This document shows, piece after piece, positions 34,629 through 43,690 of a stretch of DNA of 64,000 nt. The notes below the pieces were generated by a model. The model did not search any database, was not told the DNA's origin, and worked only from the letters and a program-made list of their open reading frames with translations. Numbering within the stretch: the stretch's first letter is position 1; each line of letters begins with the position of its first letter. Origin of the DNA: UBA7446 sp049596455 (GTDB lineage: Bacteria > Bacteroidota > Bacteroidia > Flavobacteriales > Flavobacteriaceae); contig JBMYLP010000001.1 in NCBI GenBank assembly GCA_049596455.1, positions 62,001-126,000 on the forward strand. Reading direction: 5' to 3'. Position numbers and translations under genes: made by a program.

Positions 34629-35723
34629 ATGAAAGCTGGAATTGTGGGGCTACCCAACGTAGGAAAATCCACCTTATTTAATTGTTTATCAAGTGCCAAA
34701 GCGCAAAGTGCCAACTTTCCTTTTTGCACCATTGAGCCTAATATTGGCGTGGTAAACGTTCCCGACCCTAGATTAAATCGATTGGAAGAACTTGTTGCAC
34801 CCGAGAAAGTGATTCCCGCTACGGTGGAAATTGTGGACATTGCCGGCTTGGTAAAAGGTGCCAGCAAAGGCGAGGGGCTTGGCAATCAGTTTTTGGCAAA
34901 TATCAGAGAAACCGATGCCATTATTCACGTGTTGCGTTGTTTTGATAACGATAACATTGTGCATGTTGACGGCTCTGTTGACCCCTTACGTGATAAAGAA
35001 ACCATTGACATTGAATTGCAACTGAAAGATTTGGAGGCAGTAGAAAAACGTCTCGAAAAGGTAAAACGTGCTTCCCGAACTGGGAATAAAGACGCCCAAA
35101 AAGAACAAGCCGTATTGGAAACCTTGCAACAAGGTTTAGAAGCAGCGACTTCGGTACGTGCCATTGACATTGCAGAAGACGACAAAACCACCTTTGTGGT
35201 TCCGTTACAACTGATAACGGACAAACCCGTCTTGTATGTATGTAACGTGGACGAAAGTGCCGCTGCTACTGGCAACGACTACGTTACCCAAGTGCAAAAT
35301 GCCGTAGCTGCCGAAAATGCTGAAGTATTGGTTTTGGCAGTAGCCACCGAAGCCGACATTAACGAATTGGAAACATACGAAGAACGCCAACTGTTTTTGG
35401 AAGATTTAGGATTAGATGAACCTGGTGCAGCCAAACTGATTCGTTCAGCCTATACACTACTGAACCTAGAAACGTATTTTACTGCAGGCGAGAAGGAAGT
35501 TCGTGCATGGACCATACCCGCTGGGGCTTCTGCGCCACAGGCAGCAGGCGTGATTCACACGGATTTTGAAAAGGGCTTTATCCGTGCGGAAGTGATTTCG
35601 TATGCCGACTACGACCATTTTGGATCAGAGCAAAAAGCCAAAGAAGCCGGAAAGGCTAGGGTAGAAGGGAAAGACTACACCGTACAAGATGGCGATGTCA
35701 TGCATTTTAGATTTAATGTTTAG
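34629..35723 (+). CDS. ychF: Redox-regulated ATPase/GTPase YchF
   Basis: An Obg-family P-loop ATPase (364 residues) tied to ribosomes and oxidative-stress control. Motifs: G1 GLPNVGKST, G3-like DIAGLVKGASKGEGLGNQFL, ETDAIIHVLRCF, N-V-D specificity CNVDE, a coiled-coil insert, and the C-terminal TGS domain (LETYFTAGEKEVRAWTIPAGASAPQAAGVIHTDFEKGFIRAEVISY). ATG 34629 gives the canonical N-terminus MKAGIVGLPNVG and lies 1 nt after the ferredoxin stop. Confidence 0.97.
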   Translation: MKAGIVGLPNVGKSTLFNCLSSAKAQSANFPFCTIEPNIGVVNVPDPRLNRLEELVAPEKVIPATVEIVDIAGLVKGASKGEGLGNQFLANIRETDAIIHVLRCFDNDNIVHVDGSVDPLRDKETIDIELQLKDLEAVEKRLEKVKRASRTGNKDAQKEQAVLETLQQGLEAATSVRAIDIAEDDKTTFVVPLQLITDKPVLYVCNVDESAAATGNDYVTQVQNAVAAENAEVLVLAVATEADINELETYEERQLFLEDLGLDEPGAAKLIRSAYTLLNLETYFTAGEKEVRAWTIPAGASAPQAAGVIHTDFEKGFIRAEVISYADYDHFGSEQKAKEAGKARVEGKDYTVQDGDVMHFRFNV

Positions 35724-35795
35724 GTAAAACGTGTGTTTTTTCATGTTTTAAAAATTTGATTAAATTGTAACTTCAATTTTTTAAAACAACTTGAC

Positions 35796-36293
35796 ATGAA
35801 AAACATATTAATTATCACAATCATTCTAGCTGTTGTGGGCTGCACGCCTACTGCTAGTGAAACTCCTGTAAAAGGGGTTGGCTTTTTTAAACCACTACCT
35901 GAAGAAACCTTTATTGCAGGATCTGACGAGGTTATGGATGTATGGATGAAATACATAGATGCACACAACAACCAAGACATGGAAACCATTATGAGCATGA
36001 GCGCAGACTCTATTTATGTTTTAGGTCCAGATGGGTCTGAGATTAAAACAAAAGAGGAGCAAGCCGCGCTTTTAGAAGGCTGGTTTGCAGCAGCCAATCC
36101 AAAATGGGACGCGTATTGGGGCATGCCTTACAAATCGGTGCCTAGTGGTGCTGACTGGGTAATTGCAGGGCATAACCTTACCCAAACCATTGAAGGTAAA
36201 GAAGTAAAAGAACTCCATATGATTGATGGGGAAATTAAAGACAACAAAATTGTACGCTTTTTTGTGTATTCCATTCAGCCAAAAACGGAATAG
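35796..36293 (+). CDS. Lipoprotein with SnoaL/NTF2-like domain
   Basis: A 165-residue lipoprotein: signal peptide MKNILIITIILAVVGC with the lipobox ending at Cys16, then a domain of the SnoaL/DUF4440 type (VMDVWMKYIDAHNNQDMETIMSMSADSIYVLGPDGSEIKTKEEQAALLEGWF...WVIAGHNL..IEGKEVKELHMIDGEIKDNKIVRFFVY). Such domains bind small ligands or act as enzymes; no catalytic residues can be named. It stands alone between ychF and the terminator at 36322-36357. Confidence 0.85.
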   Translation: MKNILIITIILAVVGCTPTASETPVKGVGFFKPLPEETFIAGSDEVMDVWMKYIDAHNNQDMETIMSMSADSIYVLGPDGSEIKTKEEQAALLEGWFAAANPKWDAYWGMPYKSVPSGADWVIAGHNLTQTIEGKEVKELHMIDGEIKDNKIVRFFVYSIQPKTE

Positions 36294-36321
36294 GGATTAC
36301 CCCAACAAAATAAATAGGTAG

Positions 36322-36357
36322 AAAAGGCGCAAAACATGGTTTTGCGTCTTTTTTTCT
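36322..36357 (+). terminator. Rho-independent terminator after the SnoaL-like lipoprotein
   Basis: The stem AAGGCGCAAAAC / GTTTTGCGTCTT with loop ATG is followed by a T-tract. It lies about 30 nt after the lipoprotein stop. Confidence 0.85.
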
Positions 36358-36384
36358 ACAGTATTTAGTAACGGTTGGGCTATG

Positions 36385-36414
36385 AGCAGTAGCGTCCCGA
36401 AGGGCGCTATTGCT
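36385..36414. repeat. 13-bp hairpin overlapping the orphan gene's stop codon
   Basis: AGCAGTAGCGTCC pairs with GGGCGCTATTGCT (two G-T pairs) around a CGAA loop, i.e. a TTCG tetraloop on the reverse strand. The right arm contains the last codons and TAG stop of the orphan gene. No T-run follows on either strand, so it is more like a REP element or 3'-end stabiliser than a terminator. Confidence 0.65.
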
Positions 36415-37135
36415 TATAGGTTTTGTTGGCAGTAGGCTTTTTATATTTTATATCAAGCTTTCCCATTTTAAATATCTGTTTGGTATCCCTGTCTTCTACG
36501 TCTCTAATAGACTCTTCTAATTCAGACCTGTAAGATTCATTCCAAGTTTTCATTTTGATGGGTTCAACCTTATTCTTTTGCAATGTTGTTATGATATTCA
36601 TTAAAGTTTGGTCAAGTTGTTCAACTTCTTTTTCGAAGTAAATACTAAATATGCCATAGCCCCATGCGGCATTTCTTATTTCTGGCATTTTTTTTATTTT
36701 TTCAATCAACTCTCCAAGCCGATTAAAATCTAAAGGATTAGTGTATAAGTCTACGGAGTTAAAAATTTCATTCTTTTTTCGTTTATTCCATTTCTCTGTT
36801 GTCATAAATCGAACAAAATAGTCACAAATAAAGCCTGTGTAGTCCAAGTCGTTATTCAATGTCAAACCGATGGAAGTCAAACCCGAGTACTTTTCAGATG
36901 TTAAGAGTTCTATTCTTTGTCTTCTTTTGTACCACTCTTCGTGGATAAATCCAAAAGTGAATATAATAGAGACAATTGAAAATGAAGTTGCAAACCCGCG
37001 TACAAAAGATGTTAGAAAGTCATTCTCAATTAGGTTTATGAAAAAGAAAATAAGTCCTAATGAAAAACCACCAAAAAGTGCATTTCCAAGGTAGTCCTTG
37101 TATGTCCCGGATTTTATTTGTTGAACGTCTTTCAT
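36407..37135 (-). CDS. Orphan membrane protein of unknown function
   Basis: A 242-residue protein with two transmembrane segments near the N-terminus (NALFGGFSLGLIFFFINLI and FVRGFATSFSIVSIIFTFGFI) and a cytoplasmic part of about 170 residues with many Lys/Glu (EKWNKRKKNEIFN, ELIEKIKKMPEIRN, EEVEQLDQTLMNIITTL-like coiled stretches). I recognise no family. It is AT-rich, stands alone on the minus strand between plus-strand genes, and is bracketed by a hairpin (36385-36414) and by a tandem repeat (37168-37248), all of which fits a recent acquisition. ATG 37135 is the first start after the upstream stop. Confidence 0.75.
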   Translation of the reverse strand: MKDVQQIKSGTYKDYLGNALFGGFSLGLIFFFINLIENDFLTSFVRGFATSFSIVSIIFTFGFIHEEWYKRRQRIELLTSEKYSGLTSIGLTLNNDLDYTGFICDYFVRFMTTEKWNKRKKNEIFNSVDLYTNPLDFNRLGELIEKIKKMPEIRNAAWGYGIFSIYFEKEVEQLDQTLMNIITTLQKNKVEPIKMKTWNESYRSELEESIRDVEDRDTKQIFKMGKLDIKYKKPTANKTYKQ

Positions 37136-37167
37136 TTTAGTTTACTACCAACTATATAAATATACGC

Positions 37168-37202
37168 CCTTTCGATACCTCAAGGCAGGTGCGTATATCC
37201 AA
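37168..37202. repeat. 35-nt direct repeat, unit 1
   Basis: CCTTTCGATACCTCAAGGCA then GGTGCGTATATCCAA. It is repeated with one mismatch 46 nt downstream at 37214-37248. The TCGATAC and GGCAGG elements echo the 4187-4248 repeat. Confidence 0.8.
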
Positions 37203-37213
37203 CTTTTATGCAT

Positions 37214-37248
37214 CCTTTCGATACCTCAAGGCAGGTTCGTATATCCAA
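37214..37248. repeat. 35-nt direct repeat, unit 2
   Basis: The second copy, differing from unit 1 by a single G to T (GGTTCG in place of GGTGCG). The 11-nt spacer between the copies is unrelated. Two units are too few and too close for a CRISPR array. Confidence 0.8.
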
Positions 37249-37465
37249 AACCCCAAACCTGTAAAACTGAAAAAAAAGCGAAATCGGTTAAATTCTTTTA
37301 TACAATTCAGGGTTTGTCTACCGCTAATGTAACAAAAAATGGCAAACCCAAAAAGCGTAGGTATTGCCTTTGGAGTCAGTCTTTTAACAATTTCCCTTCG
37401 TATTTGTTAATTTCTTTAAGCAAAGCATTGGCATTTTTTACCCTTGATGTTTTAAATTAGCGCAC

Positions 37466-39319
37466 ATGCCACAAACCACACAGTACAACGAAGACAATAT
37501 CCGTTCCCTAGATTGGAAAGAGCATATTCGTATGCGCCCGGGCATGTATATTGGCAAACTCGGCGACGGTTCCTCCCCCGATGATGGGATTTATATTTTG
37601 CTTAAAGAAGTCCTAGACAACAGCATAGACGAGTTTGTTATGGGCGCAGGCAAAACCATTGAAATCACTATCAATGAAGGCAAGGTTTCTGTGCGGGACT
37701 ACGGGCGGGGCATTCCGTTGGGCAAAGTCGTGGATGTGGTGTCTAAAATGAATACAGGTGGAAAATACGACACCCGCGCGTTTAAAAAATCGGTTGGGCT
37801 AAACGGAGTTGGTACAAAAGCCGTGAATGCGCTTTCTAATGAGTTTTCGGTCTATTCGGTTCGGGAAAAGCAACTAAAAAGAGCACGTTTTACGCAAGGT
37901 ACTTTAGCAGAGGAATCGGAATTAGAAACTTCAGCAGAGCGCAATGGAACAGGGGTATCCTTTATGCCAGATGAATCCATCTTTAAAAAATACCGCTACC
38001 GCCACGAATACGTGGCAAAAATGCTAAAAAACTATGTGTACCTCAATCCAGGACTTACCATTGTTTTTAACGGCGAAAAGTTTGTATCTCAAAACGGATT
38101 GAAAGACCTGTTGGAAGACAACAACAACACCGAAGATTTTCTTTATCCGGTAATACACCTCAAAGGCAACGATATTGAAGTGGCCATTACGCACAGCAAA
38201 ACGCAATACAACGAGGAGTACCATTCGTTTGTAAACGGCCAACATACCACACAGGGCGGTACGCACCAAACGGCATTTCGTGAGGCGTTGGTCAAAACCA
38301 TTCGGGAGTTTTACGGCAAGCAATTTGACCCATCCGATATTCGTAAATCTGTTATTTCAGCCATAAGTATTAAGGTGATGGAGCCTGTGTTTGAATCGCA
38401 GACCAAAACCAAATTGGGTTCTACCGAAATGGGTGGCGATTTGCCCACAGTGCGTACCTATATCAATGAGTTTGTAGGTAAACAATTAGATAACTTTTTG
38501 CACAAAAATGCTCCAACCGCAGAGGCATTGCAACGCAAAATACTTCAAGCTGAAAAAGAACGCAAAGAACTTTCGGGCATTCGCAAGTTGGCGCGCGAGC
38601 GTGCCAAAAAAGCGAGCTTACACAACAAAAAGCTTCGTGATTGTAGGGTACACCTTGGCGACATCAAAAAAGACCGCCGTTTGGAATCCACCTTGTTTAT
38701 TACTGAGGGCGACTCGGCAAGTGGATCCATTACCAAATCCAGAGATGTAAACACGCAGGCGGTGTTTAGTTTGCGCGGTAAACCATTGAATTCCTACGGC
38801 ATGTCCAAAAAAATTGTGTACGAAAATGAGGAGTTTAACCTGTTACAAGCCGCATTGAACATAGAAGACTCTATGGAAGATTTGCGCTACAACAATATTG
38901 TAATCGCCACCGATGCCGATGTGGACGGCATGCACATTCGGTTGTTGCTCATTACTTTCTTCTTGCAATTTTTCCCAGAGCTTATCAAAGACGGACATCT
39001 ATATATTTTGCAAACCCCGCTATTCCGCGTACGCAACAAAAAGAAAACGATTTACTGCTATTCGGAGCAAGAGCGGGTAGATGCCTTAGTCGAGTTGGGC
39101 AAACAAGCTGAAATCACACGATTTAAAGGTTTGGGGGAAATTTCCCCCGATGAGTTTAAGCATTTTATTGGCGATGACATTCGCCTCGATCCTGTGATGT
39201 TGGACAAAAGCATGACTATCGATGAGTTGTTGTCGTTTTATATGGGCAAAAACACTCCCCAGCGTCAAGAATTTATCATCGATAATCTTAAAGTAGAGTT
39301 AGACAAAGTAGAAGCATGA
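37466..39319 (+). CDS. parE: DNA topoisomerase IV subunit B
   Basis: The ATPase subunit of the type IIA topoisomerase that decatenates daughter chromosomes. The 617 residues comprise the GHKL ATPase (EVLDNSIDEFVMG; VRDYGRGIPLG; GLNGVGTKAVNALS), the transducer domain (VNGQHTTQGGTHQTAFREAL) and the Toprim domain with FITEGDSASGSITKSR and ATDADVDGMHIRLLL, then the GLGEISPDEF block. It lacks the long insertion of gram-negative GyrB. The pairing with an adjacent A subunit and its 4-nt overlap make this topo IV rather than gyrase, as is usual in flavobacteria where gyrA and gyrB are elsewhere (inference). Confidence 0.94.
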   Translation: MPQTTQYNEDNIRSLDWKEHIRMRPGMYIGKLGDGSSPDDGIYILLKEVLDNSIDEFVMGAGKTIEITINEGKVSVRDYGRGIPLGKVVDVVSKMNTGGKYDTRAFKKSVGLNGVGTKAVNALSNEFSVYSVREKQLKRARFTQGTLAEESELETSAERNGTGVSFMPDESIFKKYRYRHEYVAKMLKNYVYLNPGLTIVFNGEKFVSQNGLKDLLEDNNNTEDFLYPVIHLKGNDIEVAITHSKTQYNEEYHSFVNGQHTTQGGTHQTAFREALVKTIREFYGKQFDPSDIRKSVISAISIKVMEPVFESQTKTKLGSTEMGGDLPTVRTYINEFVGKQLDNFLHKNAPTAEALQRKILQAEKERKELSGIRKLARERAKKASLHNKKLRDCRVHLGDIKKDRRLESTLFITEGDSASGSITKSRDVNTQAVFSLRGKPLNSYGMSKKIVYENEEFNLLQAALNIEDSMEDLRYNNIVIATDADVDGMHIRLLLITFFLQFFPELIKDGHLYILQTPLFRVRNKKKTIYCYSEQERVDALVELGKQAEITRFKGLGEISPDEFKHFIGDDIRLDPVMLDKSMTIDELLSFYMGKNTPQRQEFIIDNLKVELDKVEA

Positions 39320-41901
39320 ACGACGAACAGCACCTTTCTTCTGGCGATCAGTTGATTCGCGTTACCGGCATGTACAAAGATTGGTTTTTGGACTACGCTT
39401 CGTACGTGATTTTGGAGCGTGCCGTGCCGGCAATTGAGGACGGATTTAAACCTGTTCAGCGTCGTATTCTACACTCTATGAAAGACCTAGACGATGGACG
39501 CTACAACAAGGTTGCCAACATTGTGGGGCACACCATGCAGTATCACCCACACGGCGATGCCTCTATCTCAGATGCGATGGTGCAAATTGGGCAAAAAGAT
39601 TTGCTCATAGACATGCAGGGAAACTGGGGGAATATACTAACCGGCGATTCGGCAGCAGCTTCACGTTACATTGAAGCACGCTTGTCCAAATTTGCCCTCG
39701 ATGTGGTGTATAGCCCAAAAGTGACGCAATGGCAGTTGTCGTATGATGGGCGTAAAAAAGAGCCGATTCACCTTCCCGTAAAGTTTCCAATGCTGCTGGC
39801 GCAAGGAGGCGAGGGGATTGCCGTGGGCTTATCGACCAAAATTCTTCCGCACAATTTTAACGAACTCATTGATGCTTCGATTAAGCATTTGCAGGGAAAA
39901 CGCTTTACCCTTGTTCCCGATTTTCCAACAGGCGGCGTTATGGATGCCGATAACTACAACGACGGTATTCGGGGCGGAAAAATTCGTGTTAGAGCACGTA
40001 TAGCTCAAGAGGATAAGCAAACCTTGGTTATTACTGAAATTCCATTTTCCACCACAACCTCTTCGTTGATAGATTCTATTCTGAAGGCAAATGACAAAGG
40101 GAAAATCAAAATCAAAAAAATTGAGGACAACACCGCAGCAAATGTGGAGATTAAAATCCACCTTCCGCCCAATGTTTCTCCCGACAAAACCATTGATGCA
40201 CTTTTTGCCTTTACGGCTTGTGAAACCTCTATTTCGCCCCTGGGTTGTGTCATTGAAGACAACAAACCCAACTTTATTGGGGTGTCCGAAATGCTGCGTC
40301 GTTCCACGGATCATACGCTAGAACTCCTTCGTGCCGAACTGGAAGTAAAACAAGAGGAACTAGAGGAGCAGTGGCATTTTGCATCGTTGGAACGCATTTT
40401 TATCGAAAATCGCATCTATCGCGATATCGAAGAAGTAGAAACTTGGGAAGGCGTGCTTAAAGCCATTCATGAGGGGTTGGCTCCGCATGTTATTCATTTA
40501 AAGCGTGCCGTAACTGATGATGACGTGGTGCGCTTAACGGAAATTCGCATCAAGCGTATTTCAAAATTTGATTTGGATAAGGCACAACAAAAAATTGAGG
40601 CACTCGAAGCAGAATTAGACCAGGTTGCATATCACCTAGCACATATTGTGGAGTTTGCTGTGGACTACTTTAAACGCCTTAAAAAAACCTACGGCGCTGA
40701 CAAAGCCCGTAAAACTGAATTAAGTGTTTTTGCAGATGTAGATGCGCGAAAGGTTGTCATTCGCAATACCAAGTTATATGTAAGCAGGGAAGAGGGTTTT
40801 GTAGGTACGTCATTGCGCAAAGACGAATACGTTACAGACTGCGCTGATATTGATGACGTAATTGTGTTTACCGCTGATGGAAAAATGATGGTAACCAAGG
40901 TGGATACCAAGACCTTTGTGGGTAAAAATATCATTCACGTGGCGGTGTTTAAAAAGAAAGACAAACGCACCATTTACAACATGATTTATCAGGATGGGCG
41001 AGGCGGAACTTCCTATATCAAACGCTTTGCGGTAACAGGTGTTACCAGAGATAAACATTACGACTTAACGAATGGAAAAGCGCAATCCAAAGTGCATTAT
41101 TTTTCTGCCAATCCAAATGGCGAGGCCGAGATTGTTACCGTGCATTTGCGTCAAAGCGGATCCATCAAAAAACTCAAATGGGATGTTGACTTTGCCGATT
41201 TGGTGATTAAAGGCAGGGGCGTTCGTGGAAATACCGTAACTAAATATGCCATTAAGCGTGTAGATTTAAAGGAAGAAGGAGTGTCTACACTTAAGCCACG
41301 TAAAATATGGTATGACGAAACCGTTCAACGCCTAAATGCAGACGAACGCGGACGTTTACTTGGCGCATTTAAAGGGGAAGATCGTATGCTGATTGTTACA
41401 GAATCGGGTGTCATAAAGACTCAAATACCAGATTTAAACATGCATTTTCCTCCAGATATGTTATTGTTGGAAAAGTGGGAACCTAAAAAGCCACTTTCGG
41501 CAGTCTATTTTGACGGTACCAAAGACCGCTATTTTGGCAAACGCTTTTTTATTGAGTCACCAGATAAAGAGGAACAGTTTTTAAAAGAAGGTGCCAAAAT
41601 CAAATTGGAATGGTTTTCTTCCGATTGGCGTCCTGTGTGTACACTTCATTTTGTGAAACCTCGTGGAGGTGAAGCAAAACCCCCACAACAGGTTGTTTTT
41701 GAAGACTTCATCACTCCAAAAGGCATTAAGGCAATGGGAAATCAGCTGACTACCGAAAAGCTAAAGCATATTGAGTCAAATGAGCCACTGCCATACACTC
41801 CTGAACCAGAGGTAGAAACCAATGAAATTGAAACTGATGCCGAGGAAGTTGTCCCTCCGCAGAACGAAGATGACGAAGGACAAATCAGTTTAGAGCTTTA
41901 A
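39316..41901 (+). CDS. parC: DNA topoisomerase IV subunit A
   Basis: The DNA-cleaving subunit. The 861 residues start with the winged-helix domain YASYVILERAVPAIEDGFKPVQRRILHSM and contain the catalytic Tyr in AASRYIEARLSKFA, followed by DGRKKEPIHLPVKFPMLLAQGGEGIAVGLSTKILPHNF. The C-terminal domain has beta-pinwheel-like repeats (VVIRNTKLYVSRE; DDVIVFTADGKMMVTK; LLGAFKGEDRMLIVTESGVIKT) but no GyrA-box of the QRRGGKG type, which supports ParC. The acidic end (ETNEIETDAEEVVPP) is usual. ATG overlaps parE by 4 nt; the stop overlaps terC tail to tail by 4 nt. Confidence 0.94.
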   Translation: MNDEQHLSSGDQLIRVTGMYKDWFLDYASYVILERAVPAIEDGFKPVQRRILHSMKDLDDGRYNKVANIVGHTMQYHPHGDASISDAMVQIGQKDLLIDMQGNWGNILTGDSAAASRYIEARLSKFALDVVYSPKVTQWQLSYDGRKKEPIHLPVKFPMLLAQGGEGIAVGLSTKILPHNFNELIDASIKHLQGKRFTLVPDFPTGGVMDADNYNDGIRGGKIRVRARIAQEDKQTLVITEIPFSTTTSSLIDSILKANDKGKIKIKKIEDNTAANVEIKIHLPPNVSPDKTIDALFAFTACETSISPLGCVIEDNKPNFIGVSEMLRRSTDHTLELLRAELEVKQEELEEQWHFASLERIFIENRIYRDIEEVETWEGVLKAIHEGLAPHVIHLKRAVTDDDVVRLTEIRIKRISKFDLDKAQQKIEALEAELDQVAYHLAHIVEFAVDYFKRLKKTYGADKARKTELSVFADVDARKVVIRNTKLYVSREEGFVGTSLRKDEYVTDCADIDDVIVFTADGKMMVTKVDTKTFVGKNIIHVAVFKKKDKRTIYNMIYQDGRGGTSYIKRFAVTGVTRDKHYDLTNGKAQSKVHYFSANPNGEAEIVTVHLRQSGSIKKLKWDVDFADLVIKGRGVRGNTVTKYAIKRVDLKEEGVSTLKPRKIWYDETVQRLNADERGRLLGAFKGEDRMLIVTESGVIKTQIPDLNMHFPPDMLLLEKWEPKKPLSAVYFDGTKDRYFGKRFFIESPDKEEQFLKEGAKIKLEWFSSDWRPVCTLHFVKPRGGEAKPPQQVVFEDFITPKGIKAMGNQLTTEKLKHIESNEPLPYTPEPEVETNEIETDAEEVVPPQNEDDEGQISLEL

Positions 41902-42677
41902 GAAATATCTTTTCGTTTTCTAAAACGCATATTCAGGAATTCCACCAACAGTGAAAAGGCGATAGCAAAATACAAATAGCCCTTTGGAATAGCACCAATG
42001 CTTGTGCCTAACACTTCTAAGTGCGAAAGGTGCGCGCCTTCGGCGATAAGCATAAACCCTATTAAAATAAGAAATGAAAGCGCTAGAATCTGCAATGAAG
42101 GATGTTTATGAACAAAACGTGTAACTGGGTGGGCAAACAACATCATAGCCAAAATAGAAACCACGACAGCAATAATCATAATCCAAATGGCACCATCAAT
42201 ACCGCTCGTCATTCCCACGGCAGTCAAAATGGAATCTACTGAGAAAACAGCATCAATAAGTATGATTTGAAGGAGAATTTTACCTAAGGTATTGGCAGCT
42301 TTGTTTTTTACATTTTTGCTTTTTTCTCCGGCGTGATCTATTTTTTCATGAATTTCTTTGGTGCTTTTATAGATTAGAAAAAGACCGCCTGCAAACAAAA
42401 TAAGCGACTGCCCATTAACCGCTGCATGCACCACCGAGTTAGTTATTTCAAACAACGTAGACTGCATGGCAATAAGCCATGAAATGGCAAAGAGTAGTAT
42501 AATGCGCAACACCAGTGCAAGAAGTAGCCCAATATTGGTGGCGCCTTTGCGTTTTTCTTCGGGCAGTTTGCCCACTACAATAGAAATAAACACAATATTG
42601 TCAATCCCTAAAATAATTTCCAAAAACGTTAGGGTTAACAGAGAAGAAATTGCTTCTGGGGTAAAAAGAAAATCCAT
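41898..42677 (-). CDS. TerC family integral membrane protein
   Basis: A 259-residue inner-membrane protein with seven hydrophobic helices and the two acidic signature helices of the TerC/Alx family: LTFLEIILGIDNIVFISIVVGKLP (helix 1) and ILLQIILIDAVFSVDSILTAVGM. These Asp residues are thought to bind metal ions, and family members export Mn2+ or assist metal loading of exported proteins. The gene ends in a 4-nt tail-to-tail overlap with parC and begins directly at the stop of the upstream lipoprotein gene. Confidence 0.93.
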   Translation of the reverse strand: MDFLFTPEAISSLLTLTFLEIILGIDNIVFISIVVGKLPEEKRKGATNIGLLLALVLRIILLFAISWLIAMQSTLFEITNSVVHAAVNGQSLILFAGGLFLIYKSTKEIHEKIDHAGEKSKNVKNKAANTLGKILLQIILIDAVFSVDSILTAVGMTSGIDGAIWIMIIAVVVSILAMMLFAHPVTRFVHKHPSLQILALSFLILIGFMLIAEGAHLSHLEVLGTSIGAIPKGYLYFAIAFSLLVEFLNMRFRKRKDIS

Positions 42678-43055
42678 TTAGTTGCTCAATTTAGTTACCA
42701 CGCCACGTTGTTTGTTGGCGCTGTCGCCAACCAAATTGTATTCAAACGTATAGGTGTTGTCTTTTGTAGTAAGAATTTTCATGTGCACCGCCTTTGACTC
42801 CTGATAAGATAGCGGACGCATTTTTTTTACAATACATTCACAGTCGTTTAGCCAGCGCACAGATGAGCTATCTACTCTGTTCAGGTAATAATCTACCTCT
42901 ATACTATCTGTACGGATAAATTTTGTGGTAAGCGTGTCGCCCAAAACAATGGAAGTAAACGAAAATGTTCCAGTTTGAAAGTCTTTACAATTTCTATCTG
43001 GCGAAAAACAACCCGTAAACAGTAGGAGTAGGGCAGAAAGTACAACAATTCTCAT
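42678..43055 (-). CDS. Conserved small lipoprotein
   Basis: A 125-residue lipoprotein: signal MRIVVLSALLLLFTGC with the lipobox Cys at 16, then SPDRNCKDFQTGTFSFTSIVLGDTLTTKFIRTDSIEVDYYLNRVDSSSVRWLNDCECIVKKMRP and a beta-rich C-terminus TKDNTYTFEYNLVG. This pattern belongs to a flavobacterial family that databases sometimes call DNA topoisomerase IV because of its neighbourhood; the sequence has nothing of a topoisomerase. Its stop abuts the terC start, so the two are co-transcribed. The function is unknown. Confidence 0.85.
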   Translation of the reverse strand: MRIVVLSALLLLFTGCFSPDRNCKDFQTGTFSFTSIVLGDTLTTKFIRTDSIEVDYYLNRVDSSSVRWLNDCECIVKKMRPLSYQESKAVHMKILTTKDNTYTFEYNLVGDSANKQRGVVTKLSN

Positions 43056-43067
43056 GTCCCAAAAATA

Positions 43068-43472
43068 TCACTTTTTATTGGTGTAGGTGCTACAGGTACC
43101 ATCATTATAGAAAATAGATATTTGCGTTACTTCTTTTTCTGTTGCCGCGGTATTTTCATCAATCGATGATAGTGGTGGTGCAGGCTGTGTCTCAATAGTT
43201 GTGCTTACGTTACTTTCCTGTTTGCTTTCAGAGAATAAATCAATTTCAGTGTTGGTAGTAGGGTTTGATTTAGAGATTCCCAATAACAACCAATCGCTGT
43301 GTATTGTAGGGAAGGCATGGAGAACTTTTAAAATAAAATCTAAGCTTGGTTTGTTTCGGCCCGAAAGGATATGCGAAATAGAGGATCGTTGCACACCAAT
43401 TTTGTCCGCAAAAGCAGCAGAACTAAGCTCACTTTCGTCAATTACTTTTTTAATGCGTGCTACTAAACTCAT
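43068..43472 (-). CDS. XRE-family helix-turn-helix regulator
   Basis: A 134-residue DNA-binding protein. The Cro/CI-type HTH is near residues 15-45 (AAFADKIGVQRSSISHILSGRNKPSLDFILKVLHAF), followed by IHSDWLLLG and a low-complexity Ser/Thr/Pro linker, and it ends in VTQISIFYNDGTCSTYTN. ATG 43472 is chosen because a good -33/-7 promoter places transcription 5 nt before it. It diverges from the M14 peptidase gene across 252 nt of AT-rich DNA with inverted repeats over both promoters, consistent with autoregulation and control of the peptidase (inference). Confidence 0.9.
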   Translation of the reverse strand: MSLVARIKKVIDESELSSAAFADKIGVQRSSISHILSGRNKPSLDFILKVLHAFPTIHSDWLLLGISKSNPTTNTEIDLFSESKQESNVSTTIETQPAPPLSSIDENTAATEKEVTQISIFYNDGTCSTYTNKK

Positions 43473-43474
43473 GG

Positions 43475-43500
43475 TTACAAATGTATATTTAACTTTGTAA
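43475..43500. promoter_or_regulatory. Inverted repeat over the XRE regulator promoter
   Basis: TTACAAA - 12 nt - TTTGTAA, spanning the -7 box (43478-43485) of the regulator. A candidate autoregulatory operator. Confidence 0.45.
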
Positions 43501-43506
43501 ATCAAA
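43478..43506 (-). promoter_or_regulatory. Promoter of the XRE regulator (TTTG-N17-TACATTTG)
   Basis: On the reverse strand TTTG (43506-43503), 17 nt, TACATTTG (43485-43478), then 5 nt to the ATG. Both elements are perfect matches to the Bacteroidota consensus. Confidence 0.75.
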
Positions 43507-43690
43507 GATATTTATAAATATAACATTAAATTTTATATGCATAACATTAAACTAAAACTATATTTTATCTAGTTAAATAACACATTTACAGTAATATAAA
43601 TATATTTATGTCACAAAAAATCGATATTGTATCCAATTGTAATCGATTAGTATTGAATTTGTTTACAGGGTTAACAAAACATTGTATTCA

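Larger units (their letters stand above)
37136..37465. other. Intergenic stretch of 330 nt with tandem repeat and hairpin
   Basis: No gene is seen. The left part holds the two 35-nt direct repeats (37168-37248). Further right there is a 7-bp inverted repeat GGGTTTG/CAAACCC (37310-37316 with 37343-37349) around a 26-nt loop. The parE promoter must lie in the right part, but no good TAnnTTTG box is visible. Confidence 0.6.

Noticed and set aside
36385..36414. Hairpin as terminator of the orphan gene
   Set aside because: The stem is strong, but no T-run follows on the minus strand, so it is listed as a repeat-like hairpin.
37168..37248. Direct repeats as a possible CRISPR array
   Set aside because: Only two units with an 11-nt spacer; no cas genes; spacers too short.
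39829..40314. A 161-codon minus-strand open frame
   Set aside because: It is antisense to parC and shows no recognisable domain.
42678..43055. DNA topoisomerase IV label sometimes given to the small lipoprotein family
   Set aside because: The protein is a 125-residue lipoprotein; only its position next to parC-parE could have caused that name.
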